DNA of 24,340 nt, taken from Parcubacteria group bacterium CG11_big_fil_rev_8_21_14_0_20_41_14 (GTDB taxonomy: Bacteria > Patescibacteriota > Patescibacteriia > UBA2169). A program made the position numbers and the translations under genes. Below the pieces are notes generated by a model. It did not search any database. It saw only the letters and a program-made list of their open reading frames with translations, and was not told the DNA's origin. The DNA is taken from assembly GCA_002787075.1 (NCBI GenBank), contig PCVT01000179.1, positions 1-24,340 of the forward strand. Reading direction: 5' to 3'. Numbering within the stretch: the stretch's first letter is position 1; every line of letters starts with the position of its first letter. Positions 1-6,407 of this stretch are shown here, piece by piece.

Positions 1-748
1 CAACATATGTTAAATCCGGAATTTCCTTCCACACATCCGGCAAAGCGCGGATAACTAAGTCAATTCCTTTTCGTTTTACCAGCCGACTGATTGTAAGAAG
101 AATTTTTTTATTTTCTAGATTATATTTTTCTCGCAAGGATTTACCAATGCTTTCATAGTGTCCGCGAGACCCTCCCTTAATCCCCCTCCCTCGGAATACT
201 CGGGACAGGCTCTGAATACAGGAGGGGAAATTTACGCTCGTATATTTCACGAGCGCTACTGAAACAGGAATAGAATAATATGCCAACAACTTGGCTGTTG
301 CGTTGCTGTTCACGATAATTTCATCCGCGTTTAATAGTATACGACGCACTAAGAACGATTTCCAAAATGACCTGCGCGGACGCACCAAATCTAATCCATG
401 CAAATACACGCGATACGGAATCTTAAATAATTTTTTGTAAACTAAAGCAATATATCCGACAGGCAGAATATGCGACACCCAAATTGCGTCGCACTGCCCT
501 GTCAGCGGTGTCAGCGGTCCACGACCCCTACCAAGGGTCGCCGACCGTTTAGCGGACTGAAAGCATTTACGCACATGAAATATCAAAGGCAACCAATTCG
601 GCCAAAGCGACATTTCATAATCCCGCGCTCGCATAACAATCACAGAATTTTGCGCATCCTCAAAACCACGCACTTCCTGTTCCAAGTACTTCCCAACTCC
701 GCCGATGTCTGGCGGATATTCATAAGTTATAAGCAATGGCTTTTTCAT
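1..748 (-). CDS. GT4-family glycosyltransferase (partial, 3' end beyond window)
   Basis: A continuous minus-strand frame runs from the ATG at 748 off the left edge (about 249 codons seen). The protein is a GT-B fold, GT4-type glycosyltransferase that probably moves a sugar from a nucleotide-sugar onto a cell-envelope glycan. Visible signs are the N-terminal PPDIGGVGKYL glycine-rich loop, LHGLDLVRPR in the acceptor domain, ADEIIVNSNATAKL, and the linker into the donor domain (KKILLTISRLVKRKGIDLV). The catalytic E-x7-E region lies outside the window. Two stretches, about residues 63-84 and 171-193, look unlike the family and coincide with palindromic repeats at 497-560 and 168-236. Both keep the reading frame. 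A divergent promoter pair separates this gene from the small operon to the right. The nearby flippase fits a polysaccharide role. The exact sugar and acceptor cannot be told. Confidence 0.87.
   Translation of the reverse strand, partial: MKKPLLITYEYPPDIGGVGKYLEQEVRGFEDAQNSVIVMRARDYEMSLWPNWLPLIFHVRKCFQSAKRSATLGRGRGPLTPLTGQCDAIWVSHILPVGYIALVYKKLFKIPYRVYLHGLDLVRPRRSFWKSFLVRRILLNADEIIVNSNATAKLLAYYSIPVSVALVKYTSVNFPSCIQSLSRVFRGRGIKGGSRGHYESIGKSLREKYNLENKKILLTISRLVKRKGIDLVIRALPDVWKEIPDLTYV
168..236. repeat. in-frame palindromic repeat inside the glycosyltransferase gene (copy A)
   Basis: CCCCTCC at 183-189 pairs with GGAGGGG at 221-227. Between them, 27 nt at 189-215 match the reverse complement of 7126-7152 in murC at 26 of 27 positions. 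The element lies in the opposite orientation relative to its host gene and is read in a different frame (QSLSRVFRG here, PLGILGAGSER in MurC). It inserts a basic, low-complexity segment without breaking the frame. Confidence 0.75.
497..560. repeat. in-frame repeat inside the glycosyltransferase gene (copy B)
   Basis: The 9-bp unit GTCAGCGGT occurs twice in tandem at 501-518. It is followed by a hairpin, CGACCC at 522-527 with GGGTCG at 535-540, and an outer GGTC/GACC pairing. The segment AGCGGACT at 551-558 recalls AGCGGACTTGTCGCTT in the repeats at 11347-11404 and 23885-23969. In the protein this gives a Gly/Arg/Pro/Thr-rich stretch unlike the flanking GT4 sequence. Confidence 0.55.
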
Positions 749-751
749 ACC

Positions 752-780
752 TTTACAAAATCATAGCCCTGTATTAGATT
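752..780 (+). promoter_or_regulatory. candidate promoter of the small two-gene operon
   Basis: TTTACA (752-757), a 17-bp spacer and TAGATT (775-780) give a sigma70-like promoter about 50 nt upstream of the ATG at 831. It faces and overlaps the divergent glycosyltransferase promoter, so the two could interfere with each other. Confidence 0.45.
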
Positions 781-788
781 AAAAGCAA
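760..788 (-). promoter_or_regulatory. candidate promoter for the glycosyltransferase gene
   Basis: On the minus strand, TTGCTT (788-783), a 17-bp spacer and TATGAT (765-760) precede the ATG at 748. The leader would be only about 5 nt, so translation would be nearly leaderless. It overlaps the plus-strand candidate promoter at 752-780. Motif match only. Confidence 0.4.
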
Positions 789-830
789 CTAGCGAGGGGA
801 TGCACATTTACATCAAAAAGGAGAAGCAAA

Positions 831-1100
831 ATGGGACACCCAAAAACAGTGCAAGGATTTATTTCAATGGAGGAGCTTGCCATCACTCTAGCGGATTTGG
901 ATTATAGCGCATTGCAAGATCTTTTTGCGACGCTTGCAGACGAAATTCGCGAAAATGCCAAGGAAGATGAAATAAAAGATAGGTATAATTTAGCTTATGC
1001 ATTAAATGAGGCGGCTGGTATGCTTTATCTGGCGGCTGAAGAAATGTCTTTTGCCGCGTCAATGCAGCCGTCAAGCGCAAAGGAGGCGGCAATGACATGA
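831..1100 (+). CDS. small acidic, probably helical protein of unknown function
   Basis: I do not recognise this 89-residue protein. It is acidic and Ala/Leu/Glu-rich, with heptad-like patterns from about residue 22 to 80 (LQDLFATLADEIRENAKED; ALNEAAGMLYLAAEEM), suggesting an all-helical soluble protein. It has no cysteines. The start is well supported: AAAAGGAG at 816-823 lies 7 nt upstream, one of the best Shine-Dalgarno sites in the window. The stop codon overlaps the start of the next gene (ATGA at 1097-1100), which implies translational coupling. Base composition is somewhat richer in GC than the flanking genes. A similar cassette style (strong ribosome binding site, GC-rich codons) appears at 24099. 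It could be an accessory protein or a regulator of its membrane-protein partner, but nothing proves that. Confidence 0.72.
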   Translation: MGHPKTVQGFISMEELAITLADLDYSALQDLFATLADEIRENAKEDEIKDRYNLAYALNEAAGMLYLAAEEMSFAASMQPSSAKEAAMT

Positions 1101-1243
1101 AAAAACTGCTGGCCGGCCTTTTGGCAGTGAGCATTATTACCTGCCGTTTTCCGGAGATTTTCTTTCTGATTCCCTCAAGTATAGCGCTTGGATTACTGCG
1201 TGAGAGGATCATGCTCATCCGGGAAACTCATAAAAGAAAATAA
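1097..1243 (+). CDS. 48-residue small membrane protein of unknown function
   Basis: The ATG at 1097 overlaps the stop of the upstream gene by 4 nt and is preceded by AGGAGG at 1081-1086. The predicted product starts MKKLLAGLLAVSIITC, continues hydrophobic to about residue 34 (FLIPSSIALGLL), and ends in a basic tail (RERIMLIRETHKRK). That is one or two membrane segments with a cytoplasmic, positively charged C-terminus. A lipoprotein is unlikely because the region around the Cys at residue 16 lacks a clear lipobox followed by a polar mature part. Two overlapping small genes, one acidic and soluble and one a small membrane peptide, could be a functional pair. The family is unknown to me. The gene is shorter than usual prediction cut-offs, but start, ribosome binding site and coupling agree. 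Confidence 0.62.
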   Translation: MKKLLAGLLAVSIITCRFPEIFFLIPSSIALGLLRERIMLIRETHKRK

Positions 1244-1325
1244 GATGTTCATCAAGCGAATTTTACAGAAAGGAGAACAGCTCATTCAATGAAATCCTCA
1301 TGATTCTTTCTCCCGCCCAAAAGCA

Positions 1326-1362
1326 AGACGCGCCGCGCGCACTAAGCGGAGCGTCTTTTTTT
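1326..1362 (+). terminator. intrinsic terminator of the small operon
   Basis: AGACGC (1326-1331) pairs with GCGTCT (1351-1356), extended inside by CCGC/GCGG, and is followed by an uninterrupted T run (1356-1362). It lies about 80 nt after the 48-residue gene and has the classic Rho-independent form. Confidence 0.85.
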
Positions 1363-1370
1363 ATCCGCAC

Positions 1371-1426
1371 AAAAAACGGTGTCAGGAGTCGTTTTGACCG
1401 CAAAAAGACTCCTGACACCGTTTTTT
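1371..1426. repeat. 56-nt near-perfect hairpin, REP-like or bidirectional terminator
   Basis: The arms at 1371-1390 and 1407-1426 are a perfect 20-bp inverted repeat (core CGGTGTCAGGAGTC). The 16-nt loop contains a further TTTTG/CAAAA pairing around ACCG, giving about 25 paired bases with one mismatch. The A6 and T6 ends allow termination in both directions between the convergent operon and flippase gene. The flippase stop codon (1425-1427) lies at its edge. The GTGTCAGGAGTC core resembles repeats I associate from memory with REP-associated Y1 transposases. No such transposase is in this window. Confidence 0.85.
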
Positions 1427-2867
1427 AAGACCGCATCACTCCCACAAGCCAATCCCAATCTCTTTTTCGCCAGACCCGCAAAATTAGGAGCAAAGCAAAA
1501 TATACAAATCCAGCAACTGGAATCACAATCAAAAATGAGTATTCATCTCTGATCCACCAAACAGCAACGCCCATAATAGCCGAAGACGCAATCAGTTTTA
1601 TCAATGTGATAACTGTTTTCGCATCAAATATTTTTAAAATTTTTCGCGCGCTAAGCCAGCCCAAGAACACAATCAAAACGCTTCCAACTAAAGCAGTGTA
1701 CACAGCTCCCATAAATCCATACAAAGGAATCAAAATCAGGTTCAGCGCGATAAACACAATTAACTGAATACCGCGATTGACAGTGTTTCTGCGCTCATTA
1801 CCAGTGGCATTAAGCAAAGATCCAAACGGATATTCAATATACAAAAACACCACAGCCCAGATTAAAATCTGCAAACCGCGGATTGAGGCGCTAAATTCCG
1901 GCCAAACGCGCAAAACAATTGGTTCCGCAAGAAGATTAATTCCCACAGCAATGGGAAGCGATATAGTAAGCAGGATCAAGAGCGTGCGCGTAAACACGTT
2001 TTGCAGGCGATCACGCGCGAATTTCGCGTAATTGCTCATAGCCGGATACACGCTAGCTGTAATTGCCAGCGCAATGAACGGAAAAGTGAACACCACTTTT
2101 GCCGGAATCGCGAACAAGCCAACTGCTTCATTTCCAGCTATGTTTTTTATTAAGATAGAATCAATAGTGTTGTATGCCTTAATGAACCCGGCAGCCAGAA
2201 AGAACGGAAGCGCGCGCGCGAACCAGATTTTCGCCACTGCTTTATCAAAATATAATTTAAAAGATATGTTCGTTTTTTTGGCAATCAAGATTGATGAGAA
2301 GATAATATGGAACAAACTACCAATGAAGATAACCATCAACAAAAATCGCAAATCATTTGTCCGCGCGATAACGATTAAGCCAGTTGTGAAAACAATGGTC
2401 TGGAAAATCGCAGTGCCGATTGATTCATACAGCAAATTTTGTCTTGATCTGAAAACCGTGTAAAAGAACGCGGTAAACGCGTCCATTATCATAATAACTG
2501 ATGTAATAGCAAGCAAAGTCCGCAATTGCGAATCATATCCCAAGGCAAATGCTATAGCATGCAGAACTATAATAGCAAACACTGCGAGCATAAGGCGAAT
2601 TGTAAAAAATGTCTGAAAATGGCGTTTCTGATCTTTTTCATCATCCTGGCTAAAAGTCCTAATTGCCATTGGAACAAATCCAAAATCAACCACTAATTGG
2701 AAAAACGCGGCAAAGCTTAAAGCGAAAATATACGCGCCTAATTTTTCAGGCCCAAGAGCGCGCGCAACAATGCTAAAATACGTGAAAGACAAAATCTTCT
2801 GATAGATAAGCGCTACAGTATAAACCGCGCTTGAGCGGACTACTTGGGTTGGATGATGCGCATTCAT
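1425..2867 (-). CDS. Wzx-type polysaccharide/lipid-linked oligosaccharide flippase (MOP superfamily)
   Basis: The 480-residue, strongly hydrophobic protein has about 12-14 predicted membrane segments, the normal size for Polysacc_synt/MVF-type flippases. The N-terminal half carries the family pattern ARALGPEKLGAYIFALSF (about residues 36-53), followed by VVDFGFVPMAIRTFSQ. Such proteins flip undecaprenyl-linked oligosaccharides across the cytoplasmic membrane. It belongs with the GT4 gene at the left edge as part of surface polysaccharide synthesis, although the small operon separates them. MurJ (lipid II flippase) is the main alternative. The RxLGPxxxGxYxFA start is more typical of Wzx/RfbX-like proteins, but function cannot be settled by sequence reading. 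The start at 2867 has no clear Shine-Dalgarno site, and an in-frame ATG lies nowhere closer. The terminator of the ribosomal operon lies just upstream. Confidence 0.85.
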   Translation of the reverse strand: MNAHHPTQVVRSSAVYTVALIYQKILSFTYFSIVARALGPEKLGAYIFALSFAAFFQLVVDFGFVPMAIRTFSQDDEKDQKRHFQTFFTIRLMLAVFAIIVLHAIAFALGYDSQLRTLLAITSVIMIMDAFTAFFYTVFRSRQNLLYESIGTAIFQTIVFTTGLIVIARTNDLRFLLMVIFIGSLFHIIFSSILIAKKTNISFKLYFDKAVAKIWFARALPFFLAAGFIKAYNTIDSILIKNIAGNEAVGLFAIPAKVVFTFPFIALAITASVYPAMSNYAKFARDRLQNVFTRTLLILLTISLPIAVGINLLAEPIVLRVWPEFSASIRGLQILIWAVVFLYIEYPFGSLLNATGNERRNTVNRGIQLIVFIALNLILIPLYGFMGAVYTALVGSVLIVFLGWLSARKILKIFDAKTVITLIKLIASSAIMGVAVWWIRDEYSFLIVIPVAGFVYFALLLILRVWRKRDWDWLVGVMRS

Positions 2868-2889
2868 AAATATATTATTGCATATTTAC

Positions 2890-2926
2890 AAAAAAAAGTC
2901 GCCCACCGATTCGGAGGGCGACTTTT
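2890..2926 (-). terminator. intrinsic terminator of the alpha/L13-S9 operon
   Basis: Read on the minus strand, AAAAGTCGCCC (2926-2916), an 11-nt loop and GGGCGACTTTT (2904-2894) form an 11-bp stem that runs into seven T's. It lies 10 nt beyond the rpsI stop. The symmetric A/T flanks could also work in the other direction. Confidence 0.88.
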
Positions 2927-2936
2927 AAAATCAATA

Positions 2937-3374
2937 TTATCTCTTAGACCATTGTGGTGCTCTGCGCGCCCGTTTAAGGCCTGGCTTTTTTCTTTCTTTC
3001 ACTCTTCTATCAACAGTCACAAATCCAGCAGCACGCAACTGCGGCTTCAAATCCGCGTCATGGCTGATTAAAGCGCGAGCGATTGCCAAGCGCACTGATT
3101 CTGCTTGGCCTTTTTTTCCTCCTCCAGCAGCGCGCGCGTTAATATCTGTGGAATCTAATTTGCCTAATTTTTCCAAAGATGCCTTAGCAATCTCAATCAA
3201 ATCAGGACGAGCGAAATAATCTTTTAATTCAAGCTTGTTTATTAAAAACTTGCCCGTGCCTTTGGCATATAATTGAACAGTAGCGGACGATGATTTTCTT
3301 CGCCCAACTCCGCGTACGTATTTGCGTCCTTCAAATGGATTTTTCCCTAATTTGTCCTGTTTTTCTTCTGGCAT
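2937..3374 (-). CDS. rpsI: 30S ribosomal protein S9
   Basis: S9 binds 16S rRNA in the small-subunit head, and its C-terminal tail reaches the P-site tRNA. The 145-residue protein shows the family pattern: GVGRRKSSSATVQLYAKGTG near the start, GGGKKGQAESVRLAIARAL (about residues 88-106), and the basic end AGFVTVDRRVKERKKPGLKRAR finishing in SKR, the conserved tRNA-contacting terminus. It is about 15 residues longer than usual because of an N-terminal charged extension (MPEEKQDKLGKNPFEG). The gene starts 1 nt after the rplM stop, the usual L13-S9 pairing, and is the last gene of the operon before the hairpin terminator. Confidence 0.97.
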   Translation of the reverse strand: MPEEKQDKLGKNPFEGRKYVRGVGRRKSSSATVQLYAKGTGKFLINKLELKDYFARPDLIEIAKASLEKLGKLDSTDINARAAGGGKKGQAESVRLAIARALISHDADLKPQLRAAGFVTVDRRVKERKKPGLKRARRAPQWSKR

Positions 3375-3375
3375 A

Positions 3376-3723
3376 TTATTTAACCTCTAAACGTTTAATC
3401 ATTTTAGCGCGTAATTTATTCTTAGGAAGCATTCCCAATACTGCTTTTCTTAAAACTTCTTTTGGCCTTCGCTCAAATAAAGAGCCCAAAGTTTCTGATT
3501 TTAATTTTCCTGGCCTTGTTGTTGGCCTGTAATACATTTTCTGGTCCATTTTATTGCCAGTAAATTTAATTTTTTCAAAATTTTCAATTATAACAAAATC
3601 ACCATCATCTTTATATGGAACATAGCTTGGCTTGTGCTTTCCCATCAATAGAAAAGCTGCCTTTGTGGCTAATCTGCCTAATGAAATATTCGCGGCATCT
3701 AATTTATGCGTTTTTCTATCCAT
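3376..3723 (-). CDS. rplM: 50S ribosomal protein L13 (short C-terminus)
   Basis: L13 is an early-assembly 23S rRNA-binding protein. Family features are LGRLATKAAFLLMGKHKPSYVPYKDDGD (with D-A-x-x-xxLGRLA at the front), KMYYRPTTRPG, and RRPKEVLRKAVLGMLPKNKLRAKMIKRLEV. I choose the ATG at 3723 (115 residues), 1 nt after the rplQ stop. A TTG at 3732 would add three residues and overlap rplQ. The protein ends right after KRLEVK, about 25 residues earlier than the common 142-residue form, so the terminal Y-x-G-x-x-HPHxAQKP segment is missing. There is no frameshift that would restore it before the stop. The trimming is probably lineage-specific. Confidence 0.95.
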   Translation of the reverse strand: MDRKTHKLDAANISLGRLATKAAFLLMGKHKPSYVPYKDDGDFVIIENFEKIKFTGNKMDQKMYYRPTTRPGKLKSETLGSLFERRPKEVLRKAVLGMLPKNKLRAKMIKRLEVK

Positions 3724-3724
3724 A

Positions 3725-4078
3725 TTAATCAACTAAAGAAATAATTGCTTTTTCTCCGCTATCGCCTTTTCTTATTCCAGAGCGCTGGATTCTAGTATAC
3801 CCGCCTTTTCGATCCTTGTATTTAGGGCCCAGAACTTCAAATAATTTTTTAACCGCGTTTTTATGGGTTAACTTATTATCCGCGCTTCTTCGCGCAGCCA
3901 CAGTATCATTTCCTGCTTTAGTAATAAGCTTTTCAGCGTATGGGCGCAATGCTTTTGCTTTGGCAATTGTGGTTTCAATTTTTTCGTATAAGAAAAAAGA
4001 CGTTGCTAACTGGGCAATCAATTCCTTTCTATGAGTCAAAGTTCTGCCTAAATGAATTTTCTCTTTTCTGTGGCGCAT
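3725..4078 (-). CDS. rplQ: 50S ribosomal protein L17
   Basis: L17 lies at the polypeptide exit side of the large subunit. The 117-residue protein has the characteristic start MRHRKEKIHLGRTLTHRKELIAQLATSFF, the K-A-KALRPYAEKLITKA helix, and the end GPKYKDRKGGYTRIQR followed by RKGDSGEKAIISLVD. Length is typical. It begins 2 nt after the rpoA stop, giving the canonical rpoA-rplQ pair, and is probably translationally coupled. Confidence 0.97.
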   Translation of the reverse strand: MRHRKEKIHLGRTLTHRKELIAQLATSFFLYEKIETTIAKAKALRPYAEKLITKAGNDTVAARRSADNKLTHKNAVKKLFEVLGPKYKDRKGGYTRIQRSGIRKGDSGEKAIISLVD

Positions 4079-4080
4079 AG

Positions 4081-4872
4081 TTATTCTGCTTTTTCTTCTT
4101 CTTTGGCTAAATCTTCTACTGATTGAACATCTTCCTCTCCTTCTGAAACAACTTCTTCCTCTTCGCTAGAAGAAGGCATAGCGTCAAACTCGCTCATAAG
4201 AGTAAAATGAGAAGCTAAAATTTTTGAGGACTCTTTGAGCGCGTCAGAAACGCTAACACCTCCGTTTGTCTCAACTCGCATGGTTATTTTATCAAAATCA
4301 GTCCTATCCCCAACGCGCACGCTGTCAACTTGGTACGCTACCTGTCGAATCGGCGTAAAAATAGAATCAATTGAAATAGCGTTTACTTCAAGATCAATGT
4401 CTTCGCGTGATTCAACTGTTTCATATCCTCTGCCTGGCTTTATCCAGAGAGTCATTTCTACTGAAGCTGCCTTGTCAGTCAAGGTCATGATTTTTTGGTC
4501 AGGACTCACGATTTCAACATCAGAATTCTTTTCAATATCCCCGGCAGTCAATTCTTTTTCTCCATTAGCTTTTAACGTAAGCTGAACAACTTCATCAGAA
4601 TGGCTCTTTATATTTACTTGCTTTAAATTCAAAGAAATATCAACAACATCTTCTTTTACATAGTCAATGCTTGTGAATTCATGTGTCGCGCCTTTTATTT
4701 TGAAAGCGAAAATCGCGGCCCCCGGCAATGAAGAAAGCATGCATCTGCGTAAAGAGTTCGCGATTGTTGGCCCATATCCCGGATAAAGAGGAGAGATAGT
4801 TACTATGCCAGCATTTGGATCTTTTTCATCTGGCTCTACTTGTATATTTTTTGGAAGAGGAATTGATTCCAT
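4081..4872 (-). CDS. rpoA: RNA polymerase alpha subunit lacking the C-terminal domain
   Basis: The alpha subunit nucleates RNA polymerase assembly as a dimer. The start at 4872 (MESIPLPKNIQVEPDEKD) lies 19 nt after the rpsD stop and gives 263 residues. A longer frame exists but would run into rpsD. The alpha N-terminal domain is complete: GYGPTIANSLRRCMLSSLPG (about 32-51, the dimer and beta-contact helix), ATHEFTSIDYVKEDV, IAISxDSIFTPIRQV-like VNAISIDSIFTPIRQVAYQV, and FDKITMRVETNGGVSVSDALKESSKIL. From about residue 232 the sequence becomes an acidic tail (SSSEEEEVVSEGEEDV...KEEEKAE) and stops. The C-terminal domain that binds UP elements and activators (about 75 residues, with a LELSVRS-type start and a helix-hairpin-helix) is absent, and none is encoded in the next frame. 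Confidence 0.95.
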   Translation of the reverse strand: MESIPLPKNIQVEPDEKDPNAGIVTISPLYPGYGPTIANSLRRCMLSSLPGAAIFAFKIKGATHEFTSIDYVKEDVVDISLNLKQVNIKSHSDEVVQLTLKANGEKELTAGDIEKNSDVEIVSPDQKIMTLTDKAASVEMTLWIKPGRGYETVESREDIDLEVNAISIDSIFTPIRQVAYQVDSVRVGDRTDFDKITMRVETNGGVSVSDALKESSKILASHFTLMSEFDAMPSSSEEEEVVSEGEEDVQSVEDLAKEEEKAE

Positions 4873-4891
4873 ATTTTTACTTCTAATTATT

Positions 4892-5515
4892 TTATCTTGA
4901 ATAAAATTCAACGATTCTGCGGACATCAATAAGCATTTTCGGCTCAGCAATATCAGGGTTTGCCACGACTTTTGCTTCAGTGCCGCTCAAAGTAAGCCAA
5001 GAAGGAACTCTTCGATCAATGGCGTGGATCTTTTCCTGAAACTTAGGATCTTGCGCGATTCTTTGAATAACTGAAATAGAATCGCCTTGTTTTACTAAAA
5101 TTGAAGGTGTTTTTGCTTTTGTTCCATTTATTATAATATGTCCATGGCTTACCATTTGGCGAGCCGCTGGCCGAGTTTTCGCGAATCCAAGCCGATACAC
5201 AGAATTATCAAGCCTGCTTTCCAAAAGTGAAAGTATAACGTCACCGGTTTGTCCTCCAGCTCGCAATGCTTTTTTGTAATAATTTCTAAATTGGCGCTCC
5301 AAAATGCCGTACACGCGCTTTGCTTTCTGCTTTTCGCGCAACTGCGCGCCATAGTTTGAAAGCTTTGATCTGCTCATTTTCGGGCCATGCGCGCCTGGGC
5401 GATAAGCTTTCCTGATCAAAGGAGATTTGGCTGTTCCTGCTTTATCCAAATCAGGATGTAAATCCATGCCTTCTCTTCTGGATCGTTTGAATTTTGGTGT
5501 TAAATCACGCGCCAT
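4892..5515 (-). CDS. rpsD: 30S ribosomal protein S4
   Basis: S4 is a primary 16S rRNA-binding protein and, in many bacteria, the autogenous repressor of this operon. The start MARDLTPKFKRSRREG at 5515 (1 nt after the rpsK stop) gives 207 residues, the usual size. A longer upstream frame only overlaps rpsK. It shows YRPGAHGPK, LSNYGAQLREKQKAKRVYGILERQFRNYYKKA (S4 N-terminal domain) and an S4 RNA-binding fold at RLDNSVYRLGFAKTRPAARQMVSHGHIIING (about 93-123). It lacks the N-terminal zinc-binding cysteines, so it is the C-minus form. The downstream rpoA start is 19 nt away. Confidence 0.97.
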   Translation of the reverse strand: MARDLTPKFKRSRREGMDLHPDLDKAGTAKSPLIRKAYRPGAHGPKMSRSKLSNYGAQLREKQKAKRVYGILERQFRNYYKKALRAGGQTGDVILSLLESRLDNSVYRLGFAKTRPAARQMVSHGHIIINGTKAKTPSILVKQGDSISVIQRIAQDPKFQEKIHAIDRRVPSWLTLSGTEAKVVANPDIAEPKMLIDVRRIVEFYSR

Positions 5516-5516
5516 A

Positions 5517-5999
5517 TTATACTCTCCTTGGTTTAGATGGACGAGGTCCATTGTGAGGAACCGCGGTTCTGTCCTTAATTGATTGAATTTGAAGCCCAAG
5601 CCCTGAAAGACCTCTTATTGCCGCGTCCCGGCCCATTCCAACTCCTTTAACTATAACATCAACTTGATTAAGTCCTGATTGCTTCACAAAATCAGCTAAA
5701 TCGCGAACAACAATTCCAGCCGCGTATGGGGTTGATTTTTTAGGTCCTTTAAATCCAAGCTTTCCAGCTGATGCCCAAGCAAAAACATTTCCTTTAGTAT
5801 CAGCAATGCTCACAATAGTATTATTATATGTTGCTGTAACATGGGCTATCCCTTGTTTTAGGGAAACTTTCTGCTTTTTCTTGCGCTTTTTTGAAACGCC
5901 GGCCCTAGCTTTAGCGGAGGATAGTGCTGATTTTCCTGATTTTGCAGATTTTTCTGGCTTTGGTTCAGCAATACTTGGTTGTATTTCTTGGTCACTCAT
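5517..5999 (-). CDS. rpsK: 30S ribosomal protein S11 with N-terminal extension
   Basis: S11 helps form the platform of the small subunit and the mRNA exit channel. The core is unmistakable: IAHVTATYNNTIVSIADTKGN (about 51-71), WASAGKLGFKGPKKSTPYAAG, VDVIVKGVGMGRDAAIRGL, and the end IKDRTAVPHNGPRPSKPRRV. At 160 residues it is about 30 longer than usual because of a Lys/Ser/Ala-rich N-terminal tail ending KKRKKKQK, probably disordered and rRNA-binding. The stop is followed 1 nt later by the rpsD start. Five nucleotides separate it from rpsM. Confidence 0.97.
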   Translation of the reverse strand: MSDQEIQPSIAEPKPEKSAKSGKSALSSAKARAGVSKKRKKKQKVSLKQGIAHVTATYNNTIVSIADTKGNVFAWASAGKLGFKGPKKSTPYAAGIVVRDLADFVKQSGLNQVDVIVKGVGMGRDAAIRGLSGLGLQIQSIKDRTAVPHNGPRPSKPRRV

Positions 6000-6005
6000 A
6001 TATTA

Positions 6006-6401
6006 TTATGTCTTTTGCGCGGCTCCTTTCTTTCCGCTGGTTGCTGTTTTTCGGACATTTCCGCGCACTGTGCGGGAATTTGTCTTTGTTCTTTGTCCGC
6101 GAACTGGCAAATGCTTGGCATGGCGCAATCCTCTATACGCGCCTACTTCGCGCAAGCGCTTTATGTTAGAGTGTATTTGGCGCGCTAAATCGCCTTCCAA
6201 AGACATGCCTTCTTTATCAATAATATTTCGAATTTTATTTACTTCTTCTTCTGTCAAATCTTTGGCGCGTTTTGATTCATCAATTCCTGCTGATGCCAAA
6301 ATTCTTTTGCTTTGAGAATTGCCAATTCCCTTAACATAGGTTAAGGCGATTATGGTTCTTTTGTTGTCTGGAATGTTTATTCCTGAAATGCGTGCTGACA
6401 T
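6006..6401 (-). CDS. rpsM: 30S ribosomal protein S13
   Basis: S13 lies in the head of the small subunit and contacts S19, the A/P-site tRNAs and intersubunit bridges. The 131-residue protein begins MSARISGINIPDNKRTIIALTYVKGIG (the helix-two-turn-helix rRNA-binding region) and contains YRGLRHAKHLPVRGQRTKTNSRTVRG (about 93-118), the conserved basic signature. The C-terminal basic tail (KTATSGKKGAAQKT) is slightly long. It begins 6 nt after the rpmJ stop in the standard rpmJ-rpsM-rpsK order. Confidence 0.97.
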   Translation of the reverse strand: MSARISGINIPDNKRTIIALTYVKGIGNSQSKRILASAGIDESKRAKDLTEEEVNKIRNIIDKEGMSLEGDLARQIHSNIKRLREVGAYRGLRHAKHLPVRGQRTKTNSRTVRGNVRKTATSGKKGAAQKT

Positions 6402-6407
6402 AATGGG

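Noticed and set aside
470..766. A 98-codon plus-strand open frame
   Set aside because: It lies opposite the well-supported GT4 glycosyltransferase and has a low-complexity, basic product with no ribosome binding site.
883..1218. A 111-codon minus-strand open frame
   Set aside because: It lies opposite the two small plus-strand genes, which have Shine-Dalgarno sites, an ATGA overlap and a terminator.
4873..4950. Longer N-terminus of RpoA
   Set aside because: It runs through the end of rpsD, and the added residues are not alpha-like.
5516..5599. Longer N-terminus of S4
   Set aside because: It overlaps rpsK coding sequence. MARDLTPKFKRSR at 5515 is the usual type of start for S4.
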